This document shows, piece by piece, positions 22,999 to 35,000 of a stretch of 64,000 nt of DNA. Source of the DNA: Azadirachta indica (lineage: Eukaryota > Streptophyta > Magnoliopsida > Sapindales > Meliaceae); assembly GCA_022749755.1 (NCBI GenBank), contig CM040448.1, forward strand, positions 3,158,481-3,222,480, in the 5' to 3' direction. Numbering within the stretch: the stretch's first letter is position 1; each line of letters begins with the position of its first letter. The notes beneath the pieces were generated by a model. That model was given only the letters and a program-made list of their open reading frames with translations, ran no database searches and was not told the origin of the DNA. Made by a program: the position numbers and the translations under genes.

Positions 22999-24021
22999 AT
23001 GGCTGCCATTTTCGCTGATCCTAGGCGCAACCTTCAAGTTTCAGCCAACAACAATCATGTTTGCATTGAAGAAATTGAAGGTCTAATCAGAGTTTACAGA
23101 GATGGACGTGTTGAAAGGCCTTCTGCTATTCCTAATGTCCCCAGCACAGCGACATTAAACGTTGGAGTTACGGTGAAAGACGTTTATATCGATAAGTACG
23201 CTAATTTATGGGCACGGATTTATGTTCCAAGCTGCTCTGCAAGCAAGCTGCCGTTCCTTGTTTACTTTCATGGCGGTGGATTTTGCATAGGCTCTGCAGC
23301 TTGGAGTTGTTATCATGAGTTCTTAGCCAATCTTGCTTCGAAAGCAGGATGTGTGATTATGTCTGTAAACTACCGTTTAGCCCCGGAAAATCGTCTGCCT
23401 GCTGCTTATGAGGATGGCGTTAACTCCCTTATCTGGGTTAAAAAGCAAGCTTTCAACGGGTCTGGTGAACAAAAATGGTGGACAAACCAGTGTAATTTCT
23501 CTAGCTTGTTCCTGGGTGGTGACAGCGCTGGTGCAAATATAGCATACAATGTTGCCACCAGGATTGCAATATCGGACAATACTGTCATCAAGCCATTGTG
23601 CCTCAAGGGTATCGTATTGATCCAGCCTTTCTTCGGAGGAGAAGCGAGAACTGTGTCCGAGAAGCACAGCACTCAACCAGCCAATTCAGCGCTAACTCTG
23701 TCAGCTTCCGATACATACTGGCGACTTTCACTGCCTTTAGGGGCCAACAGGGATCATGAATGGTGCAATCCTCTGTCAAATGGGGTTGCAAAGTTGCAGG
23801 AGCAGAGGCTTCCGCCTGTTATGGTCTGTGTATCGGAAACGGATATCCTTAAAGACAGGAACTTGGAGTTCTGCAAAGCCTTGGCTAGTGCTGGTAAGCA
23901 AGTGGAAACAGTGGTTTACAGAGGAGTTGGGCATGCATTTCAAATCCTGCACAATTCCCAGTTTTCTCAAATTCGGATACAAGAAATGATGTTTCATCTC
24001 AAAGCTTTCACGAACCGTTGA
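22999..24021 (+). CDS. CXE17: CXE17-type carboxylesterase (alpha/beta hydrolase)
   Basis: Single-exon 340-aa plant carboxylesterase of the HSL/GID1-like alpha/beta hydrolase group, expected to hydrolyse small esters in the cytosol; its natural substrate is unknown. From the chosen start MAAIFADPRR it shows the oxyanion-hole HGGG (91-94), the nucleophile Ser176 in GDSAG, Asp282 in TDILKDR and His312 in GVGHAF. The catalytic triad is therefore complete, unlike the hormone receptor GID1, which lost its His. The block YRLAPENRLPAAYEDG is typical of the family. The frame is open further upstream to an ATG at 22879, which would add 40 residues with a hydrophobic start. I prefer 22999 because family members begin with this motif. 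In Arabidopsis CXE17 also sits beside a CCT6 gene, which supports the symbol. Confidence 0.93.
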   Translation: MAAIFADPRRNLQVSANNNHVCIEEIEGLIRVYRDGRVERPSAIPNVPSTATLNVGVTVKDVYIDKYANLWARIYVPSCSASKLPFLVYFHGGGFCIGSAAWSCYHEFLANLASKAGCVIMSVNYRLAPENRLPAAYEDGVNSLIWVKKQAFNGSGEQKWWTNQCNFSSLFLGGDSAGANIAYNVATRIAISDNTVIKPLCLKGIVLIQPFFGGEARTVSEKHSTQPANSALTLSASDTYWRLSLPLGANRDHEWCNPLSNGVAKLQEQRLPPVMVCVSETDILKDRNLEFCKALASAGKQVETVVYRGVGHAFQILHNSQFSQIRIQEMMFHLKAFTNR

Positions 24022-26013
24022 ACAGTGGGAGTTCATTTATATATGTAGCTACTATAGAATTTTACATGTATCTACATATCGAAGTTTGGCATTGAATTTT
24101 GCTGGGTTGCAATGAGGGATGCTTCTAGCTCAACGAAAAGCACTTTTTTTTTTTTCCTTTGGCAAGTACTTTTGCATAAACTGCTTTTAAGTATTTGTGT
24201 AGAAACTATTTAACTCAAGTTTTTGACTATACAAGATAGATTCTGATCATGTTAAGAGGAAATTCTCCAAGTTGCTAGATGATAAATTTTCAATGTCAAA
24301 TTCAAATACATAACAGTAGCTATGCTTTTGACTAAAAAGCATCACTTTTATGTAGATGATTCGCAAAAGGGATGGACCATTTTGATCAAGGGATCTTTAA
24401 CCAATTTAGTCCATGGGTCCAAACAACAAAAAATATTGTCCTCCTCTGGGGCTTCTTCAAAGGGAATGTGCCTTTTATAAAGCAACAAATTGTCATCCCA
24501 TTGAACCACCTGGGATGCCACATACATTGAAGGGTCATATCATAAGCGTACTCTAAAGATGTATTATGTGCATATTAAAATTTTTTTAAAAATATATGAT
24601 AATTAAATTATATTTTTAAAAGCCTAATGAGTTTGAGGAGCAAATAAAACCGTTTTAGTCAACTCAATATTAATTAAATAATTTGCATAAGATATATTTG
24701 GGATTGTCAGGTTTATTATGTTAAGAAAAATAAAAAAATATGTATATATTAAATCAAAAGACCAATTCCCAAATTTTTTCAAATTCAATGTCCATGTTGG
24801 GCACAACACTATGTTTGTAATTATTGTGCTTTCATTAATTTTAAAGTTGATAACTTGCTAGTTGCTACTAATGTTTGTACTACATGAATTTCAATATATA
24901 TTCTCCTTCAGTATCAAGTGGCTACATCTCGTGCACTTTTTTTTAATAATTTACGGGCCGTTAGATATTAGAAAAAAAAAAGAAGTGCATATATCAAGTT
25001 GTTAATTTTTTCAATTATAGTTTTCATCAATATGACCTTGTATTTGTACAACTTCTATATTTTTATTTCAAAATTTGTGAAACTTGTATTGAAATTGTGC
25101 AAGGGTGTATAATACAAGACCAATCTTATTGGTTACATAGATAGTGTAATTTTTCAATTTCATTATGACATTATTTATTTTAATATATTTAGATAAATTA
25201 ATGACTAGGATCGATATTCAGAATGCCCAGATATCCACCAGTTTGAAGTTATCCTTTACTCAAATACCTAGGTTATATGCGTTATCAAGACAAAATATTT
25301 TGTGCTTGTAGTGGACGTCTTTGTTCATAGTGCTTGGACATCCGCTATGAGAACAAAATCCTTGCACATACGAGCTTATTTGTTACTCAATGCTGCATAT
25401 GTAATATACAATAACATGTAATATATGACCTGTGTAAGTTAATTGTTATATATAATTTGTTTATATGTATATATATGTATATATACTCGTAAAACGTTAG
25501 GATAATCATATAACATATTATAATGAAAATATATCTATTGACATAAATTGTGAACTATCAAAGCATACTCGTATAAATCCCTCCTTAATGATGGAATATA
25601 CATATAAATCACGATCTTTGGTAGATGTTTATGGTATTTTAATAGGACATAATTGATGATAATCCAAAATACCGTACATCACGACAAAATTTAAGCTGTA
25701 CGGGTGATGGACGGTAATCACGGTACACGTTGGGGAAGTGAGTTATTAAAATACAAAAGACAAATTTTTGGATCTTTGTGGTATTTTTATAAACTATAGG
25801 GACTTATTTGATAATCATCCAGAAAACCGTAGACCGTGACCCGAACCTGGATCCAACGGATCTATCATCCGGAACGTGAAAGGCGTGCAGCGTACTGAAC
25901 TCGCTGCTTAATTCAGTTTCTCAAACAGCATTCATCTTTCATTTTCTGGTATGTTTACTTAAGCCCTGTTCTTCTTCTTTTTAATCTGCGTAAACTGAAA
26001 AGGAGCCTTCGCA
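24022..26013. other. Intergenic region between CXE17 and SWEETIE
   Basis: AT-rich, with T-runs near 24145 and 24938. No coding sequence or RNA gene is recognised. The last 130 bp before 26014 is richer in G and C and presumably contains the SWEETIE 5' leader; a CTGGTATGT near 25946 could be a leader donor but has no clear acceptor. Confidence 0.5.
25612..25840. repeat. Imperfect direct repeat upstream of SWEETIE
   Basis: GATCTTTGGTAGATG at 25612 and GATCTTTGTGGTATTT at 25771 open two similar segments of about 70 bp. Both continue through TTGATGATAATCC or TTGATAATCATCC to ACCGTACATCACGAC or ACCGTAGACCGTGAC. Between them lies ACGGTAATCACGGTACACG. The origin is unknown and may be a transposon end. 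Confidence 0.5.
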
Positions 26014-28982
26014 ATGGCGAGGGCCTACGTGAGAGAGAACGTTCCTCTCTCGAGATTCGGCGTTTTGGTGGCGCAGCTGGAGTCCATAGTCGCGTCCGCA
26101 TCGCAGCAAACCCCCGACCCTCTCCTCTGCTTTGATCTCCTCTCTGATCTCATCTGCGCCATCGATGAGGAGCCTAAGGTCACTGGATCTATGCACCTTC
26201 TTAAACGCTACATTTGCTTCGAAATTAAACTTGAATTTTAGTGTTGAAGTTTGAAGTTCACGTGTTTGATATAGTTTAATAGTTTGGCAACCTGTTACCT
26301 TCTTATTTGTTTCACATTGTATTTGTTCTGCGTTTCTGTTACACACTGCAAATTTCAGAAGTTGAAGGTAGCTGTCCTCTTCCGATCTGCATTGCTTTTA
26401 TATTGGCGTGTTTGTTCTCTCTTTATTCAGCTTTTTTGCTTGCTTTGGGAGAAGATACATTCTGGTGCTTGGGTTCATTAGGTTTCTGATTTATTTGGCT
26501 TGGTTACTGACTTGTTTTGTCTTTGTGTTTATTCTCTCTCTTTTTGTTGGAAAATTTTTATTTTTCACTCTTTATTTTGAATTGAATTGGTTATGTAAAG
26601 CAATATATCTGGTTTCTATGTGTTTGGAGTGAATACAATTCAATCAAGAGTATGTTTGTATTAAGTATTAGAGGATGGAGAACCTAATTTTGTTGCCAAA
26701 GCTACATACTGAAAACCCTGATAGAGTATTAAATTGTAGGAGGTCAACTTGATTTTCTTAATGTTTGACCAAGAATATGATGATATTGCCAAAACCATGG
26801 AAAACAGCAAAAAACTCTCTTGAGGTTTGGCCTAATAACATGAAAAAAGATATAGCTACTGGAGGTTAGTGTTAATAGTCAAAAAATTTCTTCTCATCTA
26901 TTATTAGGCCAAACTGCAGGATAGTTATTTTTTATTTATCCCTTAAACTATATCTTGAATTGCTGATAGAGTAACAAATGAAGTTCACTCACATGCTATG
27001 AAAGGAAGTCTTTAGCTACAGATAACTGTCCTACCTTTTGTGGCAATTGATATCTTCAAACATTGATTTGTAGTTTTCTGAATGGTAGAATGCAAGTTTT
27101 TCTTTGGAAATTGTTTTCATATGTTTAGTAAACTAATTTGTTTTTGTTAAAGGCATTCACGCCAGCAGGTTATGTTTAAACATTTATCTGGGAATTTATG
27201 CTCTTTTGACCAGGCAAGATGTTGACACTCTATGTGGAAATTATTGATTTCAGGAATCAATTTTATTGTGGCAAAGAAAATGTGAGGATGCATTGTACTC
27301 TCTTCTTATTCTTGGTGCTCGGAGGCCTGTCCGTCATTTGGCTTCAGTAGCAATGGGAAGAATAATATCCAAAGGAGACAACATTTCAATATATTCAAGA
27401 GTGAGCAGTCTTCAAGGGTTTCTATCAGAGGGGAAGAGGAGCGAGCCTCAAAAAGTTGCCGGTTGGTCAAATACATCACCTCTTCTAGCTAGATACTTAC
27501 CTATATGTTCCTATAGGGAAACAAACTAAAAATTTATTTTCCCATTGCTACCTAATTTACTAGAAGTAAATGTTGCATTTGTTTCTCTTTTTCTGCTATA
27601 TTTTCTTCACCACCTCATGACACCAATTTAGCTAGGATTAGGCCTTTGTTTTATTGCTCAATCATGGCCAGAGTTAATAGGGAATCTGCCGATGAAGTTG
27701 AGCTATGTAATGGTATTTTGGAGTGTTTGTGAGGAGCTGTTAAAGATAAAGTTACTGGTAAATCAAAAAGAAAAATAGACAAATATAATAGTTTTAACAA
27801 TTTAAGATTAAATGGTGGTATACTAGTGAAGTTTAATCAATTAAGGGTTTTCACTTTTGACTGGCTAGGAATAGAAATTTACCTTGGGGAGATCTATTTA
27901 TTCATCGATTGCCCTAATCAGAAATTTGAGAAAGGTTAATATCTCAGGGTAGGGAGTAGGATCTTTTATCTTGTCCCTACCTTGATATAAGTGCAAATAG
28001 GTTCTCGATTAAGAGTTTTGCATATTTGCCTTGTTGGGGGTGGTTGGGCTCTTTGTGTAGATGGGGTGGTTTGCCTTATTGACATTCCTTTTGGTTGGGG
28101 GTGAGGGGGTGTAGATGGGTAGAAAATCTCTAGTAGTAGTATGGATTCGTATATATTCTATATATCTTAGAGTTACATTAAGGTGAAAACTTGAAATGAA
28201 GTGTCATTTATAGCTCAAGGCTAAACATTTTTATTAATAGCGGAGCTGAAAGATTGTAAAAGAATTACTATAATTGATGGAATAATGGAAAAAGCTTCAA
28301 AATTTTTTTTGGTCATAAAGATCCGAGGAAATGCAAGTTTCAACTTTTAGCTGAACTACCTTTCAGAAAAGAGAAAATACCCATGCTTTATTTTTGGATC
28401 TAGGAATTGGAATGAAACTTGGTAATGGGCCATTAATTGTCTTTTCCTTCAACGTGATGTGGCCTCAGGCTTGCGGGTAAGAGCGAGTAAAAAGACCAAG
28501 ATTTCATGGGCTGTTTTGGCTTCATTTATTTTCATTACTTTTAGAGAATACTTTTGCTTTCCAGAAAGGGAAGAAATCCAGAATTCTTTGGACTTGTATT
28601 TTGGCTATCTTTTGAGTGTTATGGCAAGAAATAAACAACCGTGCTTTTGGAGAGAAGAGGGAAAAAAACATAGATGGTTTTTCAAATAAAGTAAGACTTT
28701 TGAAGGAGTCTTGACCGCAATTTCAGAGGACTTTGAAGATTGTTTATTTTTCTTCATGCATTTGGATTGTTTAAGGGGTTTTGGGTTAATTCTGTAGTGA
28801 TTGTTCTTCGTTGGGGGAAGGATGGACAGTTTGGGTTGATAGATAAGTTTTGTGCAGATTATTTTCCTTCCCCCGTTTTCCCTCACTTTTTTTTTTTTAA
28901 AATTTTTGTCCACACCTGTTCCACCTTTGTAATTCTATTTTTCTTCTTTAACATATTTCTTAGTGTCTTCGCCAAATATATA

Positions 28983-29026
<44 letters not shown>

Positions 29027-32000
29027 TATAAACCTTGCTGATGTTAGAGGTTTCGACATGGTCTGAGTACAATGGATTGTTACAGGAAAAGATACCATGA
29101 GGCATAAATCATTTGAGGATACTTGTCTTATATATCTCTGAAAACTGGAAATTTCTTTCTGAATATTCTAAGGTAGTATTTAAGGATGGAAAAAAAATCT
29201 AAAGAGTATCTTAGGGCATTACAAATGTCTAGTTTATTATTAGCATACGAAGCTAGTATGTGTATCAATACCAAAATAGTAGAATGTATCATTTAATAGT
29301 CACATCGTGTAATGGAAATTTTCTCTTGGAGGAAGAAGTTTATTGTCAGTTTGTGTTCTATATATAAGAAGAGTTGAAGTGGTAGATCGGCCTTTTGCAT
29401 TTGGTTGGTTTCAAGGTGTACTTGGTTCATGATTTATTTTTCTTCTCATGCAGTTTCTTGGTTAATGTTCTGGTTGAATAATTGCAGTTTTCTAGGGACT
29501 ATTTTATGAGATAAAAAGCATTTTGTTGAATTTCTTTGTTTCTTTTAAGTTTTTGGAGTATGTGGGTGAATAATTGCATTTACAATGCTGAAGCATTCTG
29601 TTATTGGGTTAACAGGTATGAATTTGAGGGGTCTATTTTTCTTTATTGTTACTTTTATCTATAATTCAATTTCTACTAATGTTGGTGTCTCAGGTTTTTG
29701 GTTGTTTATTAGTTTTAAATAATTTCATTACTTTTTCTTTAATTCGTTTACTTGCTTTCCCTTTGACCCCTTTTTCTCTAGGATTTTCATTATATTTATT
29801 ACCCATTGCGAAGGGAGGAAAAAGAATTAAATGTTACTTACATGGTTCAGAAGTTGTGCCGAATCTATGTATTTTGGGCCTATTGGGGAGTATTAAAGAG
29901 AAAGCGCTAAAATATTTTGCCCTTTTTAGAAAATCGGTTATTGTTTGGTTATCAATTATAAAAGGTATTTATACTAAATGTTAAATTAGGTGTTTATATT
30001 TATAATTAAAAAGTTTTATGGTATTAGCAAAATCTGTGAAAGAGATGTTATATGTATTTTTTCAAATTAACTATGACATAAAATTAAATATGAATACAAT
30101 AAATATTTATGTAATGGTGATATTTTTATTTTTAACATTTTTAATAAAAATAAACATAAAAAAATAAATCAATTATTTTACAATAAGAACATTTTTATTT
30201 TATAAATATCTTGAAAATTAATTATTATTTGGATTATCATAAGTCTTGTAAATAGATCAAGTAAATAAACTTGTTATGATATAAATGTAATTTGATAATC
30301 TAAGAAAAATATAACATTATAGTTAGTAGCAAATGTTAAATATTATTTGCAATATATTCCCAAGTGCCAATTTTGAGAAAAACATCTAATTAGATGATAA
30401 CTTTAAAATCACTGCTACTGCTAATTTGATTTAAAATAATTACTTTTAGAAAAAATTATCAAACACATCATTTAGCATTTATGGAGTGCTAATTAGCGCT
30501 TTTTGAAGTGCTAATTAGTACTACCAAATGGACCGTTGATGTCATATGATTTTTTTAACAAGATTTGGTGCTTTTGGTAGGAACATGATGTGGGATTTTG
30601 TTATAACGAGGAACTTTTATCATGTTCTTGCATTTTATTTATAAAGCCTACTGCTGTATCATCACAACCATGTTTATCATGCTGTAGCAATTGGAGTGTT
30701 ACTGAGAATTTATAATCATTTTTGGTAGGTGCTGCACAGTGTCTTGGAGAACTATATCGACATTTTGGGAAAAAAATTACTTCGGGTTTGCTTGAGACAA
30801 CTATCATTACAACCAAACTTATGAAGTTTAGTGAGGTAGTTTTGTTTCGCAAACAACTGCTGCTTTACTTTTTTTATATCACTTTTATGATATTTACAGA
30901 ATTTTGTCAGTTTTTGAAGACAATAAATTTTATTGAAAATTAAAAAGATGGAAAAGTGTGGACATGCTGTAGTCTGTAAAGGGAAAATCTACAGCCTTGT
31001 TTCCTATGTTCTCTAGCATAGTTGTTTTGTTTCTTTGGTTTTGTAGGGCTTTTATGGAGGTCCTTTCAACAGTGTACCAAGAGAGTGGAAAATGAAATTT
31101 TGATTAATATATTGTCCTCAGATGGAACTTGTTGACGTGAGCATTGATTGGCATTAATATGGAGTGAGTTTCATTCAACTTTGTTATTGTTGTTAAACTT
31201 CATTTTTGCATAATTCAAATGCAGGAGTTTGTGAGGCAAGAGGCTCTACTTTTGCTTCAAAATGCTTTAGAAGGCTCGGGTGGTGGTGGTGGTGCTGCTT
31301 CAGCATATTCTGAGGCATTCCGTCTCATCACGCGATTTGCCATTGCGGATAAATCATTTGTTGTCAGAATAGCTGCTGCACGTTGTCTGAAGGCTTTTGC
31401 CCACATTGGAGGGCCGGGTCTAGGAGTTGGAGAACTTGATAATTCAGCCACTCATTGTGTCAAGGCAGTTATTCTTAGTTTGCATCTCTTTCCCCTTATT
31501 CTTTTTGTTGATTTTTAAATTTCTTAGGAGCTGATAATTGGCTGCTTTTTGTAGGCCCTTGAGGATCCTATATCATCTGTTAGGGATGCATTTGCAGAAG
31601 CTTTGGGATCAATACTCGCTCTTGGAATGAATCCTCAAGCACAGGTAAGTATTTCTCGGTTGCCCATGTCTTTTCTATTTGATCTCTCTTGCACTATCAT
31701 GGTTTGATTTTGTCACTATTGCTAGGTGCAACCAAGGGGAAAAGGCCCTTTTCCTCCAGCAAAGACACTTGAAGGTGGTCTGCAAAGGCATTTAACTCTG
31801 CCCTTCACTAGAGGTGTACTCTTGTTTTGACCACTGAGATTTTTGTTCCTTAAAACATTTGGTTCATATTGTTTTCATCTTTGTAGTGTATCCAAAGTGG
31901 AATTCATTCTTAGATTGTACTCTTGATTAATTAATATAATCTCCATAGCACTTTTTGAGTGCCAGGTGTTTTTTGTTAAGGGTATTTTAAGTTGAATGTA

Positions 32001-35000
32001 ATAGGAAGCAACTTTTAGAAAGAAGTCACTTATGCTCTTACGTCAACAGAAAGCAATTTTCTTTTGTTATTGTGTTGGTGTGCATCTTGTGCTGTTAGGT
32101 ACTCCTGCAAGTGGTAGAACTAACATCTGAAGGAGGTGGAGGATCTATCTGCAGCAGCTAACCCTTTAATCAGTTGGCATAAGCTTTTGAGTTACCTCTG
32201 GCGTCAAACTCATTTGCATAGAAAATTCTTGCATGAAGGTTGCTTAGGATTCTGCTTATCTAGGCAAATATGTGGTGCATCACTTAATTTAATAGGAAGA
32301 ATACAACTTTCATTCATGCTTCCTTTGGGAATAATCTCTCTTCTCCTTAAATAGCAGTTACTCTTCTTATGTGGCAGATTCTTATGTTAGGTGTTGACCT
32401 CAGTTATTATAAAAACAGGGAAGGGAGATTGTGTGCTAATTCAAAATAATTTGTTTATGTTAATTGCTTGCTGGAGTTATTTCTGAAATTGAGTTTATGT
32501 GTATACCTGATAATAGTAAAAAGACTTGTTTTGTCATGCTACTGAAGGAGAGGGAAATACCCTTCCATGATATTTCTACTTATATATACTCACATTTAAG
32601 TCAGTATGTATAAAATTCCGTAGACAAGCGTGCATAAAAACTCTGTGCACTTATGTGTGGAGAGTGTAGTCCAAATCTTGAGTGTAGAACTAACACTGTA
32701 ATGGCCATTTGAGTCGTTGGCTATGTTTCACCCTGATCTGTCACTGGATGCTGACTAGCAAGCGGCAATGCTGTGGCATAATGATATCTTGTCTATTAAT
32801 ATTTCTAATTCACATATGTTTGCATATGATTGCATGCAATATATGTGAATAATTTAGAAATGCTCTTTTCTTTTTTGTTTATCTGGAAAGTGCTGTGCAT
32901 ACTTTGTGGCATCCTATTGTTTCTCATTAGTTGTTTACATTGCAGCAAATGGTGCTCGGTCAAAGAACATGCGAGTCAGTCTGACCTTAGCTTGGGTATA
33001 CTTTTTACAGGTAGACACTGAAAATTATACTTCAATCTGTTACTTTCTCTCTCATCCTTTCTCTTTCTCTTTTTTTATTTTGTGTGTGTATTTATAATTA
33101 AAAGAAAAGATATTCTAACAGATAATATATTAGCATTACAGCAAGCACCATCATTTATATGAAAATTTGTGGCAGTTATTTCAGCACGATGGGATGAAAT
33201 TAGATTGTTTTTGAATCGTTTGAGATAAGAAATGTGTACTTGCTAAGTCATGTTTGTATGTGCTACTTATTAGATTATGGTGAGTGTTCACTCCATTAAG
33301 TTTTCTCGCTGAAAATGGTTTGGAGTGATGGATTACTTGTTGGTCTGAGGTTGGTGCTCCTGGAAAGTTCACCACATTGTCTAGCCCTTTGCGCTTAAAT
33401 TTCATAAAATCAAATGCTATGTTGTCTATCAATTAACTAACTAAGCTAGGTCTGATATCTGTTTTGCTGCTAATTTAATTTACCTTGTTATTTGGACTAT
33501 AATGGATATTACCAGTTAATTGGATTATTTTTTTGCAGACTATTCGTCTGAAATATCTTCATCCAGATAGTGAGCTTCAAGACTATGCCTTGCTAGTTAT
33601 GGAAATGCTTCGTCTAGATATTTCTGTTGATGCTCATGCACTGGTACATGCTTAACTAATTTGTTGCTTATGCCAATGGTGCTTCTGTCTGTTCTGCTGA
33701 TGACCAATGTATCTCTGGTTTTCAAAGGCTTGTGTTCTGTATATCCTACGGATTGGTGTGACTGATCAGATGATGGAACCTACTCAAAGGAGCTTTTTGG
33801 TTTTTCTGGGAAAGCAGGTTTGCTAAAGAATTGCCAAATAGGCATCTCTATTTGAATCAAATTGTCATTTTGCAGAGTTTGGTTGTCTGCTGGGTCCTGA
33901 TATTTTTCCTTTGAATATACTATGAAGCTGACCTTTTCTGGAAACTTGCAGCTTCAGTCACTTGATGCCAGTCCATCTATGAAAATTGCTGCGCTACGCA
34001 CTTTGTCGTATACGTTGAAAACACTAGGAGAGGTGAGTTTGAGCTTAAAATGATCAATTTTGTTGTGATTTTAGTATGATATAATTCTAGATCAAACAAA
34101 TGGTAGTGCAGTTGACATCACTTGTTAATAAGCTTTGTGCATTGATTGATGCAATTAGTTGGAACAAGCAAAAGTGTTTATAGAAAATATTGCACTCTCC
34201 TTTGCATGTCACTGAAGTTGGGTTTAAATAACATAAAAATGTGTTATGTAATTTGAGCAAAAACTGAAAAGGTAGTGTAAAGAACATAAAGAAGGATGGG
34301 ATAGAAAGTGAAGGTCAAATTGGAGAGGACAGTGGTTCGTTGGGGGATCATGTGGAGGAATCATTAAAGTATGAATATGCATTATGTAAGAATTGAGCAA
34401 AGAAGCCAAGATTAAGTGGACTATTCTGGGTTCTTGAGAATACTTGTGCTTTTTGGAACGGATTCAAGGCCAAAACTGTTTGAAGATTAACTATTTCAGC
34501 TCTTGGGTGATTGGCAAGAAAAAGACAATTGTTATTTTTGATGAAGAAAAAGAGAGAACATTGATTGGTGTAGGACAGAGTTTGTCTTTTGGCTTCACTT
34601 TGGACTTTGGTCTTTGAAGAGTTCCAACATTCATCTTTTTTCTGTATTCATCTAAATTGAAGGTAGGTTTTGGGATAATGTATAGACTGGTTTAGCTTTG
34701 TACAGAGGTGGTTGTGTATTCATTGTGAATCTCATTGGAACTTTCTTCATTGTATTTGGTTCTCCCATTGGGTTTTTTGTTGATCTTGTGTGACAACTGG
34801 TCTGCATGATCAATTAACATTCTTTTCCTTCGTTATTTTATACAATTTTCAGTTTCCTATAAAAATGCTTCATGTAAGAATTTGGAAAACTATGGAATTG
34901 AAGCCTTCCATGTATTATAAAGCTTTATTTTGTTTTTCTCTTTTTCCTGTTGTTCATTAGAAGAAGCATCTGTGATTGGTAAATGTAAAATTCTTGTCTA

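Noticed and set aside
23377..24036. Several open frames on the opposite strand and in other frames across the carboxylesterase gene
   Set aside because: They are shadows of the strong esterase coding frame and show no protein family of their own.
29646..29984. 112-residue hydrophobic open frame in SWEETIE intron 2
   Set aside because: T-rich DNA translated by chance; no recognisable domain, and it overlaps a possible degenerate MITE.
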